From: Bacillota bacterium
Lineage (GTDB): Bacteria > Bacillota > Clostridia > Christensenellales > CAG-138
Assembly: GCA_023451115.1 (NCBI GenBank)
Contig: JAEXFV010000045.1
Location: 1-21,888, forward strand
DNA: 21,888 bases
Reading direction: 5' to 3'
The notes under the pieces were generated by a model, which did not search any database, was not told where the DNA came from, and saw only the letters and a list, made by a program, of their open reading frames with translations. The position numbers were made by a program, and so were the translations under genes. Positions 6,966 to 13,280 of the stretch are shown one piece after another; position 1 is the first letter of the stretch; each line of letters starts with the position of its first letter.

Positions 6966-8029
6966 GTGGTGATATCCTTTCTGCCGGATTGGATCCATTC
7001 CTCCAGCTGTTCCAGCGGAATGGGCAGCAGCCGGCATAGGCCGATACGTTCCGGCACCACCAGGGTAATCTTTCCACCCTGGCGTTTTTTGTCGTGCAAA
7101 GCCGCCTGGGCAATATCATGGCTTGTATATGCTGTGTGGGTAGGCAAGCCGCAGTTTTGCAACGCCTGTTGGATTTCCTTTGCGCATGCAGGGGTGCAAA
7201 TGCCTTTTTGCGCCGCAGCCCGGGCAATGATGCTCATGCCAATGGCCACTGCATGGCCGTGGGAAATTTGGAAGTTGGAACATGCTTCCACACCATGCCC
7301 AACCGTATGGCCCAGGTTTAGCAGCTGGCGCTCCCCCCCATCCCTTTCATCCCGGGAAACAATTTCCCCTTTTAGCTGTACACAACGGGAAACCGCAGCG
7401 GGATAATCCTGACGATATTCCCCTGTTTGAAATTTTTGAAACAGCACGGGGTCTTTCAGCACCCCCGCTTTCATCCCTTCCGCTACGCCATCCAACAAGG
7501 TGTTCTCCGGCAGAGTAGCGAATGTTTGGCAATCACAAAGCACCAGCCGGGGCTGGTGGAACGCCCCTGCGAGATTTTTCCCGGCCTGCAGGTCCACGGC
7601 GGTTTTCCCGCCTACGGAACTATCCACTGCTGCGAGCAGCGTGGTGGGAATTTGTACGTAGGGGATGCCCCTGAGATATACCGCCGCTGCAAACCCTGCC
7701 AGATCCCCCGTCACGCCGCCGCCCAGGGCAACCACCGCATCGCTTCTGGTAAGCTGGTGTTCCGCTAAAAATTCAAGGAGAGCGCCCAGGGTTGAAAGGC
7801 TTTTGCTGCCCTCTCCTGCAGGGAAGGAAAATTGCCGCACCTGATATCCCGCCTGGCGCAAACTGTCCGCCACTTGCGCTCCATACAAAGCGTCTACTGT
7901 ATCGTCTGAGACCTGCGCAATGGTGCACAGAGGAATATGTCTTTTTACCGCTTCTCCCACATTGGCCAATATACCGTTGCCAATATACACCGGATAGGAT
8001 GTGCCAGTATGAATCAAAATGGGTTCCAT
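6962..8029 (-). CDS. aroB: 3-dehydroquinate synthase
   Basis: The protein has 355 residues. It cyclises DAHP to 3-dehydroquinate with NAD and a divalent metal. GGGVTGDLAGF (103-113) is the NAD glycine loop and PTTLLAAVDSSVGGKTAVD (128-146) the substrate loop. Metal ligands are probably Glu184 (GVAEGMK), His241 (NLGHTVGH) and His257 (SHGHAVAIGM). The gene starts inside the end of tyrA (16-base overlap) with AAGGAGA before the ATG, and ends in an ATGA overlap with aroA. Confidence 0.96.
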   Translation of the reverse strand: MEPILIHTGTSYPVYIGNGILANVGEAVKRHIPLCTIAQVSDDTVDALYGAQVADSLRQAGYQVRQFSFPAGEGSKSLSTLGALLEFLAEHQLTRSDAVVALGGGVTGDLAGFAAAVYLRGIPYVQIPTTLLAAVDSSVGGKTAVDLQAGKNLAGAFHQPRLVLCDCQTFATLPENTLLDGVAEGMKAGVLKDPVLFQKFQTGEYRQDYPAAVSRCVQLKGEIVSRDERDGGERQLLNLGHTVGHGVEACSNFQISHGHAVAIGMSIIARAAAQKGICTPACAKEIQQALQNCGLPTHTAYTSHDIAQAALHDKKRQGGKITLVVPERIGLCRLLPIPLEQLEEWIQSGRKDITT

Positions 8030-8874
8030 GCCGCGGTCTCCTTATTCATCATCTGTTCTTTCTGCAGCCGTCCTTGCTGAAGCAACGCCTGCATTCCCTT
8101 TTCATCTCCCGCTCGCAGCAGCTTGGCATATTGCTCCAGCCTGGAACAGAGGGCCTCGGTTTCCTCCGCGAGGAACTGGCGGTTTTCCATAAACAGTTCC
8201 GCCCACATGGTTTCGTTGAGCCAGGCCACCCGGGTCATATCCCGCAAAGAGCCGGCGGAAAATCCATCGTGTTCCAGCGCAATGGGGCTTTGCACATAGG
8301 CGCTGGAGAGCACATGGGCCAACTGGGAAGTGTAGGCGATGATCCGGTCGTGCCGCTCCGGCGTGGAAAGGGTAACCCTGGAAAAGCCCATTTCCTGAAA
8401 AATCCCCTCCAACCAGCCTAAACGCTGTAAAAGTCCTTCCTCCTGGGGCGTTAAAATCATGGAAGCCCCCTGGAACAGATCGCCCCGCGCCCCATCATAC
8501 CCGGTTTTTTCCGTGCCAGCCATAGGGTGGCCGCCCACATAACAAATGCCGTTTTGTTTTGCAATGGGGGTAATTGCTTCCACCACCGCCTGTTTCACGC
8601 CGCAAAAGTCCACTACCGTCGTGCCTTTGGCCATGCCGCCTGCATGTTCTGCCATCCAGGCAACAGCTGCCCGGGGATATAGCGCCAAAAATAGTAAACC
8701 ACAACTTTGCAAAGCAGCATCATCCAACTGGGCGTCAATTGCCTGTTGTGCCAACGCCTTTTGCAAAACGGATGGGTTTCGCTCCGCCCCGTATACCCTG
8801 TGGCGGGTATACGCCTTGAGCGCTTTGGCTGCGGAACCTCCCATCAATCCCAGCCCAACAATTCCGATGTTCAT
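8014..8874 (-). CDS. tyrA: Prephenate dehydrogenase
   Basis: The protein has 286 residues. It oxidises and decarboxylates prephenate to 4-hydroxyphenylpyruvate, the tyrosine branch. It has an N-terminal Rossmann fold GLGLMGGS (7-14), VVDFCGVK (87-94), GGHPMAGTE (114-122), HDRIIAYTSQLAH (175-187) with the usual catalytic and substrate histidines, and GFSAGSLRDMTRVA (204-217). No C-terminal ACT domain follows, so feedback control, if any, is not by that domain. The start codon overlaps the aroF stop (ATGA). It lies second in the operon. Confidence 0.95.
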   Translation of the reverse strand: MNIGIVGLGLMGGSAAKALKAYTRHRVYGAERNPSVLQKALAQQAIDAQLDDAALQSCGLLFLALYPRAAVAWMAEHAGGMAKGTTVVDFCGVKQAVVEAITPIAKQNGICYVGGHPMAGTEKTGYDGARGDLFQGASMILTPQEEGLLQRLGWLEGIFQEMGFSRVTLSTPERHDRIIAYTSQLAHVLSSAYVQSPIALEHDGFSAGSLRDMTRVAWLNETMWAELFMENRQFLAEETEALCSRLEQYAKLLRAGDEKGMQALLQQGRLQKEQMMNKETAAWNPF

Positions 8875-9905
8875 ACTTCTTCCTCATCCAAAGCCACCGC
8901 CTGGCGCACCCGGTCCACCTTACGGCACAGCTTGGCAAATGCGCCCGGCTTTAGGGATTGCGGGCCGTCGCAAAGGGCATGCTGGGGATCGTTATGCACT
9001 TCAATCATCAAGCCATTCGCTCCCGCAGCCGCCGCAGCCAACGCCATGGAGGATACCAGCTGCCAACGGCCGGTGGCATGGCTGGGGTCCACAATTACCG
9101 GCAGATGGGACAGGGTTTGCAAGGATGGAATTGCTGCTAAATCCAAAGTGTTTCGGGTGTAAGTTTCAAAGGTGCGAATTCCACGTTCGCAAAGAATGAC
9201 ATCCTCATTCCCGCCCGCCATAATGTATTCCGCACTCATCAGCAGCTCATTCAAGGTGCTGGAAAGCCCCCGTTTGAGCAGGATAGGCTTATTTAAATGC
9301 CCCAACTCCTTGAGCAGCTCAAAGTTCTGCATATTACGGGCCCCTACCTGGATGACATCCACCTCTTCAAAACAGGGCAGCTGAGATAAATCCATAATTT
9401 CCGTTACAATGGGCAGGCCTGTTTCCCGCTTGGCCAACAGCAGCAGCCTGATGCCTTCTTCATGTAGCCCCTGAAATGCGTACGGTGAAGTCCGGGGCTT
9501 GAATGCGCCGCCACGCAGCATGGTAGCGCCTGCTTCTTTGACTTCCTTAGCGATAGACACAATTTGCTCCTCGTTTTCCACCGAACAGGGCCCTGCAATC
9601 ATAGCAAAATGGCCTCCGCCCACCTGAGTTTCCCCAGCCGTGCCAGCAGCCACCGTTACCACCGTGTCCTCGGGGTGGAACTTCCGGTTGGCGCTTTTGT
9701 AAGGCTCCTGGATGCGCTTCACATCCTCCACAATGTCCATGGCCATGATCAGGTCCATATCCACCCCGGCAGTATCCCCTACTAGGCCCAGGATCGTATG
9801 CAAATCCCCTGTGCTCATGTGAATGCCTAAATTCCGTCCTTTTAACCAGCTAATCAAAGGCTGCATTTGCTCCTGGGTTACATTCGGCCTTAAAATGACA
9901 ATCAT
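8871..9905 (-). CDS. aroF: 3-deoxy-7-phosphoheptulonate (DAHP) synthase, type I-beta with N-terminal ferredoxin-like domain
   Basis: The protein has 344 residues. It condenses PEP and erythrose-4-phosphate, the committed step of aromatic synthesis. Residues 1-70 are the ferredoxin-like regulatory domain that gives tyrosine/phenylalanine inhibition in relatives. The barrel carries AGPCSVE (104-110), RGGAFKPRTSPYAFQG (131-146), QVGARNMQNFELL (186-198), KRGLSST (211-217), ERGIRTFETYTRNTLD (240-255) and DPSHATG (273-279). Probable metal ligands are Cys107, His276, Glu302 and Asp313. The ATG has GGAGG six bases upstream. This is the first structural gene after the leader-peptide attenuator, so attenuation would control the whole pathway block. 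The aroF symbol follows clostridial usage; aroG or aroH are equally possible labels. Confidence 0.96.
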   Translation of the reverse strand: MIVILRPNVTQEQMQPLISWLKGRNLGIHMSTGDLHTILGLVGDTAGVDMDLIMAMDIVEDVKRIQEPYKSANRKFHPEDTVVTVAAGTAGETQVGGGHFAMIAGPCSVENEEQIVSIAKEVKEAGATMLRGGAFKPRTSPYAFQGLHEEGIRLLLLAKRETGLPIVTEIMDLSQLPCFEEVDVIQVGARNMQNFELLKELGHLNKPILLKRGLSSTLNELLMSAEYIMAGGNEDVILCERGIRTFETYTRNTLDLAAIPSLQTLSHLPVIVDPSHATGRWQLVSSMALAAAAAGANGLMIEVHNDPQHALCDGPQSLKPGAFAKLCRKVDRVRQAVALDEEEV

Positions 9906-9939
9906 GGTACGCCTCCGTTTTTTCTCAGAAATTTCAATT

Positions 9940-9970
9940 AAAAAGCCCCGCAGCGGGTTTGCTGCGGGGC
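9940..9970 (-). terminator. Attenuator terminator ahead of aroF
   Basis: Read on the minus strand, GCCCCGCAGC (9970-9961) pairs perfectly with GCTGCGGGGC (9954-9945) over 10 bp, with loop AAACCC and five Ts. It lies 38 bases after the leader-peptide stop and 35 bases before the aroF start. A strong intrinsic terminator between a promoter and its first structural gene is the hallmark of attenuation. Confidence 0.9.
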
Positions 9971-10019
9971 TTCCTATTCTTTCTCAGGGATTTATGCCTT
10001 CAAAAGCCCTAACTTGCAG
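9962..10019 (-). promoter_or_regulatory. Candidate antiterminator pairing in the aro leader RNA
   Basis: On the minus-strand RNA, CUGC (10019-10016) and GGGCUUUU (10009-10002) can pair with GCAG (9965-9962) and GGAAGCCC (9974-9967). This gives 12 pairs, two of them G-U, interrupted by a 6-base bulge AAGUUA on one side and one C on the other. It uses most of the 5' arm of the terminator, so the two structures exclude each other. The upstream strand overlaps the leader stop codon (10009-10011). A ribosome finishing the peptide would cover it and let the terminator form, while one stalled at the Tyr/Phe codons would leave it free. Paired by hand; no energies computed. Confidence 0.65.
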
Positions 10020-10101
10020 ACAAACTCGCAAAAGCCTTGCCGGTAAAGTAAGCAAAGCCAAAGCTAAAGTAATAATTATTTTTGCCTGCAAACTGGTTCA
10101 T
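10009..10101 (-). CDS. Phe/Tyr-rich leader peptide of the aro operon (attenuation control peptide)
   Basis: A 30-codon gene: ATG at 10101-10099, TAG at 10011-10009. AAAGGA lies about seven bases before the ATG. Nine of 30 residues are aromatic (6 Phe, 3 Tyr), seven of them in residues 10-19 (YYFSFGFAYF); another Phe is at 24. There is no Trp codon, which suits an operon that holds tyrA and pheA but no trp genes. The predicted transcript begins about 24 bases before the ATG, and the peptide is followed by a terminator preceding aroF. By analogy with the enterobacterial pheL system, ribosome stalling at these codons when charged tRNA-Phe or tRNA-Tyr is scarce would favour readthrough. Function is inferred; the codon run, ribosome site, promoter and terminator are seen directly. 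Confidence 0.85.
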   Translation of the reverse strand: MNQFAGKNNYYFSFGFAYFTGKAFASLSAS

Positions 10102-10131
10102 CACAAATTCCTTTGCAAATAATCTTTGGGT

Positions 10132-10160
10132 ATCATAGCACAATTTTATCATCAAGTAAA
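10132..10160 (-). promoter_or_regulatory. Promoter of the aro operon and its leader
   Basis: On the minus strand a -35-like TTTACT (10155-10160) and TATGAT (10132-10137) are 17 bases apart. TGC directly before the -10 makes an extended -10. The start point would be near 10125, giving a leader of roughly 185 bases to the end of the terminator. Confidence 0.65.
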
Positions 10161-10194
10161 GAGAAAAATCTGCTCAGCCAACATTTTCCCTTGG

Positions 10195-10223
10195 TTGACA
10201 CCCATTCCAAGGGGGTATATAAT
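10195..10223 (+). promoter_or_regulatory. Consensus sigma-A promoter of thrS
   Basis: A perfect TTGACA (10195-10200) and a perfect TATAAT (10218-10223) are separated by 17 bases. Such a strong core promoter is normal where control is by termination in a leader. It is divergent from the aro promoter, the -35 elements being 34 bp apart. Confidence 0.92.
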
Positions 10224-10229
10224 GACTAA

Positions 10230-10460
10230 TAGTTTTAGATGATTTGGGATTTTCCCGTTCCGTTTTCCCCGGTTTTAGCAGAGAGGAGGCGCCGTGGCTG
10301 CAAGCGCGTCCCGGGCAGGAAGGGAGCACCGCCCCAAGGATAGGACCGCATGGCTGCGATAACGGCCAAACGAGTGGCCCGCATCATTCTGGTGCAGGCA
10401 ACGAGGGTGGAACCACGGTAGTATGAGAACCGTCCCTTGCATGATGCAAGGGGCTTTTTT
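10230..10460 (+). promoter_or_regulatory. T-box riboswitch (tRNA-Thr sensing) upstream of thrS
   Basis: The AGAGAG-type element (10280-10285, GAGAGG context) and GGCTGCAAG (10296-10304) mark Stem I. A candidate specifier codon ACC (10328-10330) sits in a loop closed by GGGC (10313-10316) and GCCC (10331-10334); another ACC at 10345-10347 cannot be excluded. The T-box sequence AGGGTGGAACCACGG (10404-10418) can pair with CCGTCCCT (10430-10437) as an antiterminator, competing with the terminator at 10432-10460. Its UGGA bulge would fit a tRNA ending UCCA. Uncharged tRNA-Thr binding stabilises the antiterminator in this class. The T-box and terminator parts are clear; the specifier is my best reading by eye. 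Confidence 0.93.
10432..10460 (+). terminator. T-box-controlled terminator
   Basis: GTCCCTTGC (10432-10440) pairs with GCAAGGGGC (10446-10454) around loop ATGAT and is followed by six Ts (10455-10460). The 5' arm overlaps the antiterminator partner strand, as expected for a T-box. Confidence 0.92.
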
Positions 10461-10499
10461 ATACCAAAAATTTCGAAAGCAACATATGAGGAGGATATT

Positions 10500-12404
10500 A
10501 TGAACATCACTTTCCCTGACGGCAGCGTGCGCGAATACCAGGACGGGATGACTCCGCTGGAAATTGCAGCGTCTATTGGCCCCCGTTTGGCAAAAAGCAC
10601 CCTGTTGTGCCGGCTCGATGGCGAGCGGGCCGACGCATTCCGCCCCATTCACGGCGACCACAGCATCCAGTTTTTAACCTGGGACGACGAGGATGCCCGC
10701 TGGGGCTTCCGCCACACCGCCTCCCACATTCTGGCCCAGGCAGTAAAGCGCCTGTACCCTGACGCAGTGTTGGCCATCGGCCCTGCTATTGAAAACGGCT
10801 TTTATTACGATTTTGACAAGGAAACCCCTTTTTCTGCCGATGATTTGGCTGCCATCGAAAAAGAAATGGAGCGCATTGAAAAAGAGGACCTTAAGCTGGA
10901 GCGTTTTGAACTGCCCCGGGAAGAGGCCATTGCTTATATGAAGGAGCGCAACGAGCCTTACAAGGTAGAGCTCATAGAAGACCTGCCCCAGGACGCCGTC
11001 ATCAGCTTTTATAAGCAGGGCGACTTTGTGGACTTGTGCGCAGGCCCTCACGTAGCTTCCACTGGCAAAGTAAAGAACTGCAAGCTTATGAGCGTAGCGG
11101 GCGCATATTGGCGCGGCAGCGAAAAGAACAAAATGCTTCAGCGCATTTATGGCACCGCATTTGAAAAGAAAGCGGATTTGGACGAATACCTGTTCCGCAT
11201 GGAAGAAGCGAAAAAGCGGGATCACCGCAAGCTGGGCAGAGAGCTGGACCTGTTTGACATCCACGACGAGGGCCCCGGCTTCCCCTTCTTCTACCCCAAC
11301 GGCATGATTTTGCGTAACCAGCTGGAAAACTTCTGGCGGGAACAGCACCAGGCCCGGGGTTATAAAGAGATTCGCACTCCCATGATCCTCAACCGGGATC
11401 TGTGGATTCGTTCCGGCCACTGGGATCACTACCAGAACAACATGTACTTTACCAAGATCGACGATCTGGATTACGCCATTAAACCCATGAACTGCCCTGG
11501 CTCCATCCTGACCTTCAAGCGCAAGATGTATTCTTACCGGGATCTGCCGGAGCGCCTAGGTGAATTGGGCCTGGTACACCGCCATGAGCTTTCCGGAGCG
11601 CTGCACGGGCTGATGCGGGTGCGCTGCTTTACCCAGGACGACGCTCATATTTTCATGACGCCGGAACAGATCAAGCCGGAAATCCTGGGGGTTATCGACA
11701 AGTTCCAGTGCTTCTACGACACCTTCGGCTTTAAGTATTCCGTGGAGCTGTCCACCCGTCCGGAGGACAGCATGGGCTCGGATGAGCAGTGGAACCTGGC
11801 TACCGAAGCGCTGGAGGAAGCCCTCAAAGCTGCGGAACTCCCCTATACCATTAACGAAGGCGACGGCGCCTTCTACGGCCCCAAGATCGACTTCCATCTG
11901 GAAGACGCCATCGGCCGCACCTGGCAGTGCGGTACCATCCAGCTGGATTTCCAGATGCCGGAGCGGTTTGACATCACCTATGTGGGCCCCGATGGGGAAA
12001 AGCATCGCCCGGTGATGATCCATACCGTGGTGTTCGGTTCTATTGAGCGCTTTATCGGCATACTCACCGAGCATTGCGCCGGCGCATTCCCCACCTGGGT
12101 AGCTCCCTTGCAGGTAAAAGTGCTCACCATTACCAGCCGTGCGGATGAAAAGGCGCAGGAAGTAGCCAACGGCCTCAAGGCAGCGGGTATCCGGGCGGAG
12201 GTCGACCTGCGCAATGAAAAGATCGGCTTTAAGATCCGGGAGGCACAGATGATGAAAGTGCCTTACATGCTGGTCATTGGCGATAAAGAAATGGAGAACG
12301 GCGTGGTAGCCGTGCGCTCCCGTAAAACGGGAGATATGGGCGCCATGGCGCTTAATGACTTCCTGAGCCTCATTCAGGAAGAAATCCGGGAAAAGAAAAA
12401 CTGA
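10500..12404 (+). CDS. thrS: Threonine--tRNA ligase
   Basis: The protein has 634 residues from ATG 10500-10502, with AGGAGG five bases upstream. An in-frame ATG at 10437 lies inside the T-box terminator and is not the start. Domains: TGS (1-60), editing domain with HTASH (His72, His76) and VDLCAGPH (Cys180, His184), class II catalytic core (about 240-530), and anticodon-binding domain (about 535-634). Zinc ligands are Cys332 (MNCPG), His383 (QDDAH) and His508 (HTVVFGSIERF). It charges tRNA-Thr, the molecule its own T-box senses. It is followed by queH with a one-base TGATG overlap. Confidence 0.98.
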   Translation: MNITFPDGSVREYQDGMTPLEIAASIGPRLAKSTLLCRLDGERADAFRPIHGDHSIQFLTWDDEDARWGFRHTASHILAQAVKRLYPDAVLAIGPAIENGFYYDFDKETPFSADDLAAIEKEMERIEKEDLKLERFELPREEAIAYMKERNEPYKVELIEDLPQDAVISFYKQGDFVDLCAGPHVASTGKVKNCKLMSVAGAYWRGSEKNKMLQRIYGTAFEKKADLDEYLFRMEEAKKRDHRKLGRELDLFDIHDEGPGFPFFYPNGMILRNQLENFWREQHQARGYKEIRTPMILNRDLWIRSGHWDHYQNNMYFTKIDDLDYAIKPMNCPGSILTFKRKMYSYRDLPERLGELGLVHRHELSGALHGLMRVRCFTQDDAHIFMTPEQIKPEILGVIDKFQCFYDTFGFKYSVELSTRPEDSMGSDEQWNLATEALEEALKAAELPYTINEGDGAFYGPKIDFHLEDAIGRTWQCGTIQLDFQMPERFDITYVGPDGEKHRPVMIHTVVFGSIERFIGILTEHCAGAFPTWVAPLQVKVLTITSRADEKAQEVANGLKAAGIRAEVDLRNEKIGFKIREAQMMKVPYMLVIGDKEMENGVVAVRSRKTGDMGAMALNDFLSLIQEEIREKKN

Positions 12405-12949
12405 TGGACGTATTTCTTCACATTTGCTGCGCCCCCTGCTCCGTAGCCTGCATTCCTGCGCTGCGGCAGGAGGGGGCCCGGCTTACCGGGTTTTGGTATA
12501 ACCCCAATATCCATCCCTTCACCGAATATCGCAGCCGCCGCAATGCCTTGCAGGAATATGCGAAGGCGGTGGACTTACCCCTGATTGTAAAGGATACCTA
12601 TGGGCTCAGGCCATTTCTTCAGGCGCTGGAAGGAGATTTTGCAGCGCGCTGCCCTAAGTGCTACGCAATGCGTTTGGAGGCCACGGCGCAGGCGGCGGCG
12701 GAAAACGGATTTTCCGCCTTTTCCACCACCCTTACCATCAGCCCCTACCAGAACCATGAACTCATTCAGGCCGCTGGAGAAGAGGCCGCCCGCAAATATG
12801 GCGTGCGCTTTCTTTACCGGGATTTTCGCCCGCTGTTTCGGGAAGGGCAGGCCAAGGCGCGGGAATTGGGGCTGTATATGCAAAAATACTGCGGCTGCAT
12901 ATTCAGCGAAGAGGAGCGCTACCAAAAGCGGCCTCGGGCCAAAGGGTAA
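12404..12949 (+). CDS. queH: Epoxyqueuosine reductase QueH (DUF208 family)
   Basis: The protein has 181 residues. QueH reduces epoxyqueuosine to queuosine in the wobble position of GUN-anticodon tRNAs, replacing QueG in many Clostridia. Family signs: HICCAPC (6-12), FWYNPNIHPFTEY (30-42), CPKCYAMRL (83-91), FSTTLTISPYQNHELI (106-121), YRDFRP (138-143) and KYCGCIFS (161-168). The paired cysteines at 8-9-12, 83/86 and 163/165 fit its iron-sulfur and second metal sites. Its ATG overlaps the thrS stop, so its expression is probably tied to threonyl-tRNA supply even though tRNA-Thr does not carry queuosine. Confidence 0.93.
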   Translation: MDVFLHICCAPCSVACIPALRQEGARLTGFWYNPNIHPFTEYRSRRNALQEYAKAVDLPLIVKDTYGLRPFLQALEGDFAARCPKCYAMRLEATAQAAAENGFSAFSTTLTISPYQNHELIQAAGEEAARKYGVRFLYRDFRPLFREGQAKARELGLYMQKYCGCIFSEEERYQKRPRAKG

Positions 12950-12975
12950 ATTCCAACGAACGGGAGGCTTCCGCC

Positions 12976-13236
12976 ATGCATTTTCGTAAAAGCCGCAGGC
13001 TCATGTGGATCTTGTTCGGCATTTCCATTGGACTATCCTTATTGCTGTATGCCAACAGCGATGCCCCATGGATGCGGGAATGGTTTTTTCTCATCGTGCT
13101 GGCGCCTCTGCTTGCAGGGGTGGTTATCGTGCTGCTTTACTGGCGCTGCCCCTATTGTGGCGCGCCGCTTCCTCGGGAAGGCAACATTCAGTACTGCCCT
13201 CACTGCGGCAAAGAATTGCCACCGGAGGAGAAATAG
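12976..13236 (+). CDS. Small two-pass membrane protein with C-terminal zinc ribbon
   Basis: The protein has 86 residues with CGGGAGG upstream of the ATG. Two hydrophobic segments (about 9-25 and 36-56) are followed by a zinc ribbon CPYC (Cys58, Cys61) and CPHC (Cys74, Cys77) and a short acidic tail PPEEK. Positive residues at the N-terminus (RKSRR) suggest both ends are cytoplasmic. I do not recognise the family and give no function. It lies 26 bases after queH, before the operon terminator, so it is probably co-transcribed with thrS and queH. Confidence 0.75.
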   Translation: MHFRKSRRLMWILFGISIGLSLLLYANSDAPWMREWFFLIVLAPLLAGVVIVLLYWRCPYCGAPLPREGNIQYCPHCGKELPPEEK

Positions 13237-13245
13237 AATTCGCCC

Positions 13246-13279
13246 CACAACCTCTGATTTGTTTCGGGGGTTGTGTTTT
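13246..13279 (+). terminator. Terminator of the thrS-queH transcript
   Basis: CACAACCTC (13246-13254) pairs with GGGGTTGTG (13267-13275, with one U-G pair) and is followed by TTTTG. It sits between the convergent zinc-ribbon and pfkB genes. Confidence 0.8.
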
Positions 13280-13280
13280 G

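Noticed and set aside
9823..10122. 99-codon plus-strand frame across the aro leader
   Set aside because: It runs antisense through the terminator hairpin and the leader peptide, has no ribosome site, and its start lies inside aroF.
10138..10154. TTGATG as the -35 of the aro promoter
   Set aside because: It would leave only 12 bases to the -10. TTTACT with 17 bases plus the TGC extended -10 fits better.
10235..10648. Minus-strand frames over the T-box region
   Set aside because: They are antisense to a well-supported structured leader and the thrS start. No start signal.
10674..11429. 251-codon minus-strand frame
   Set aside because: Complement of thrS, with no family character.
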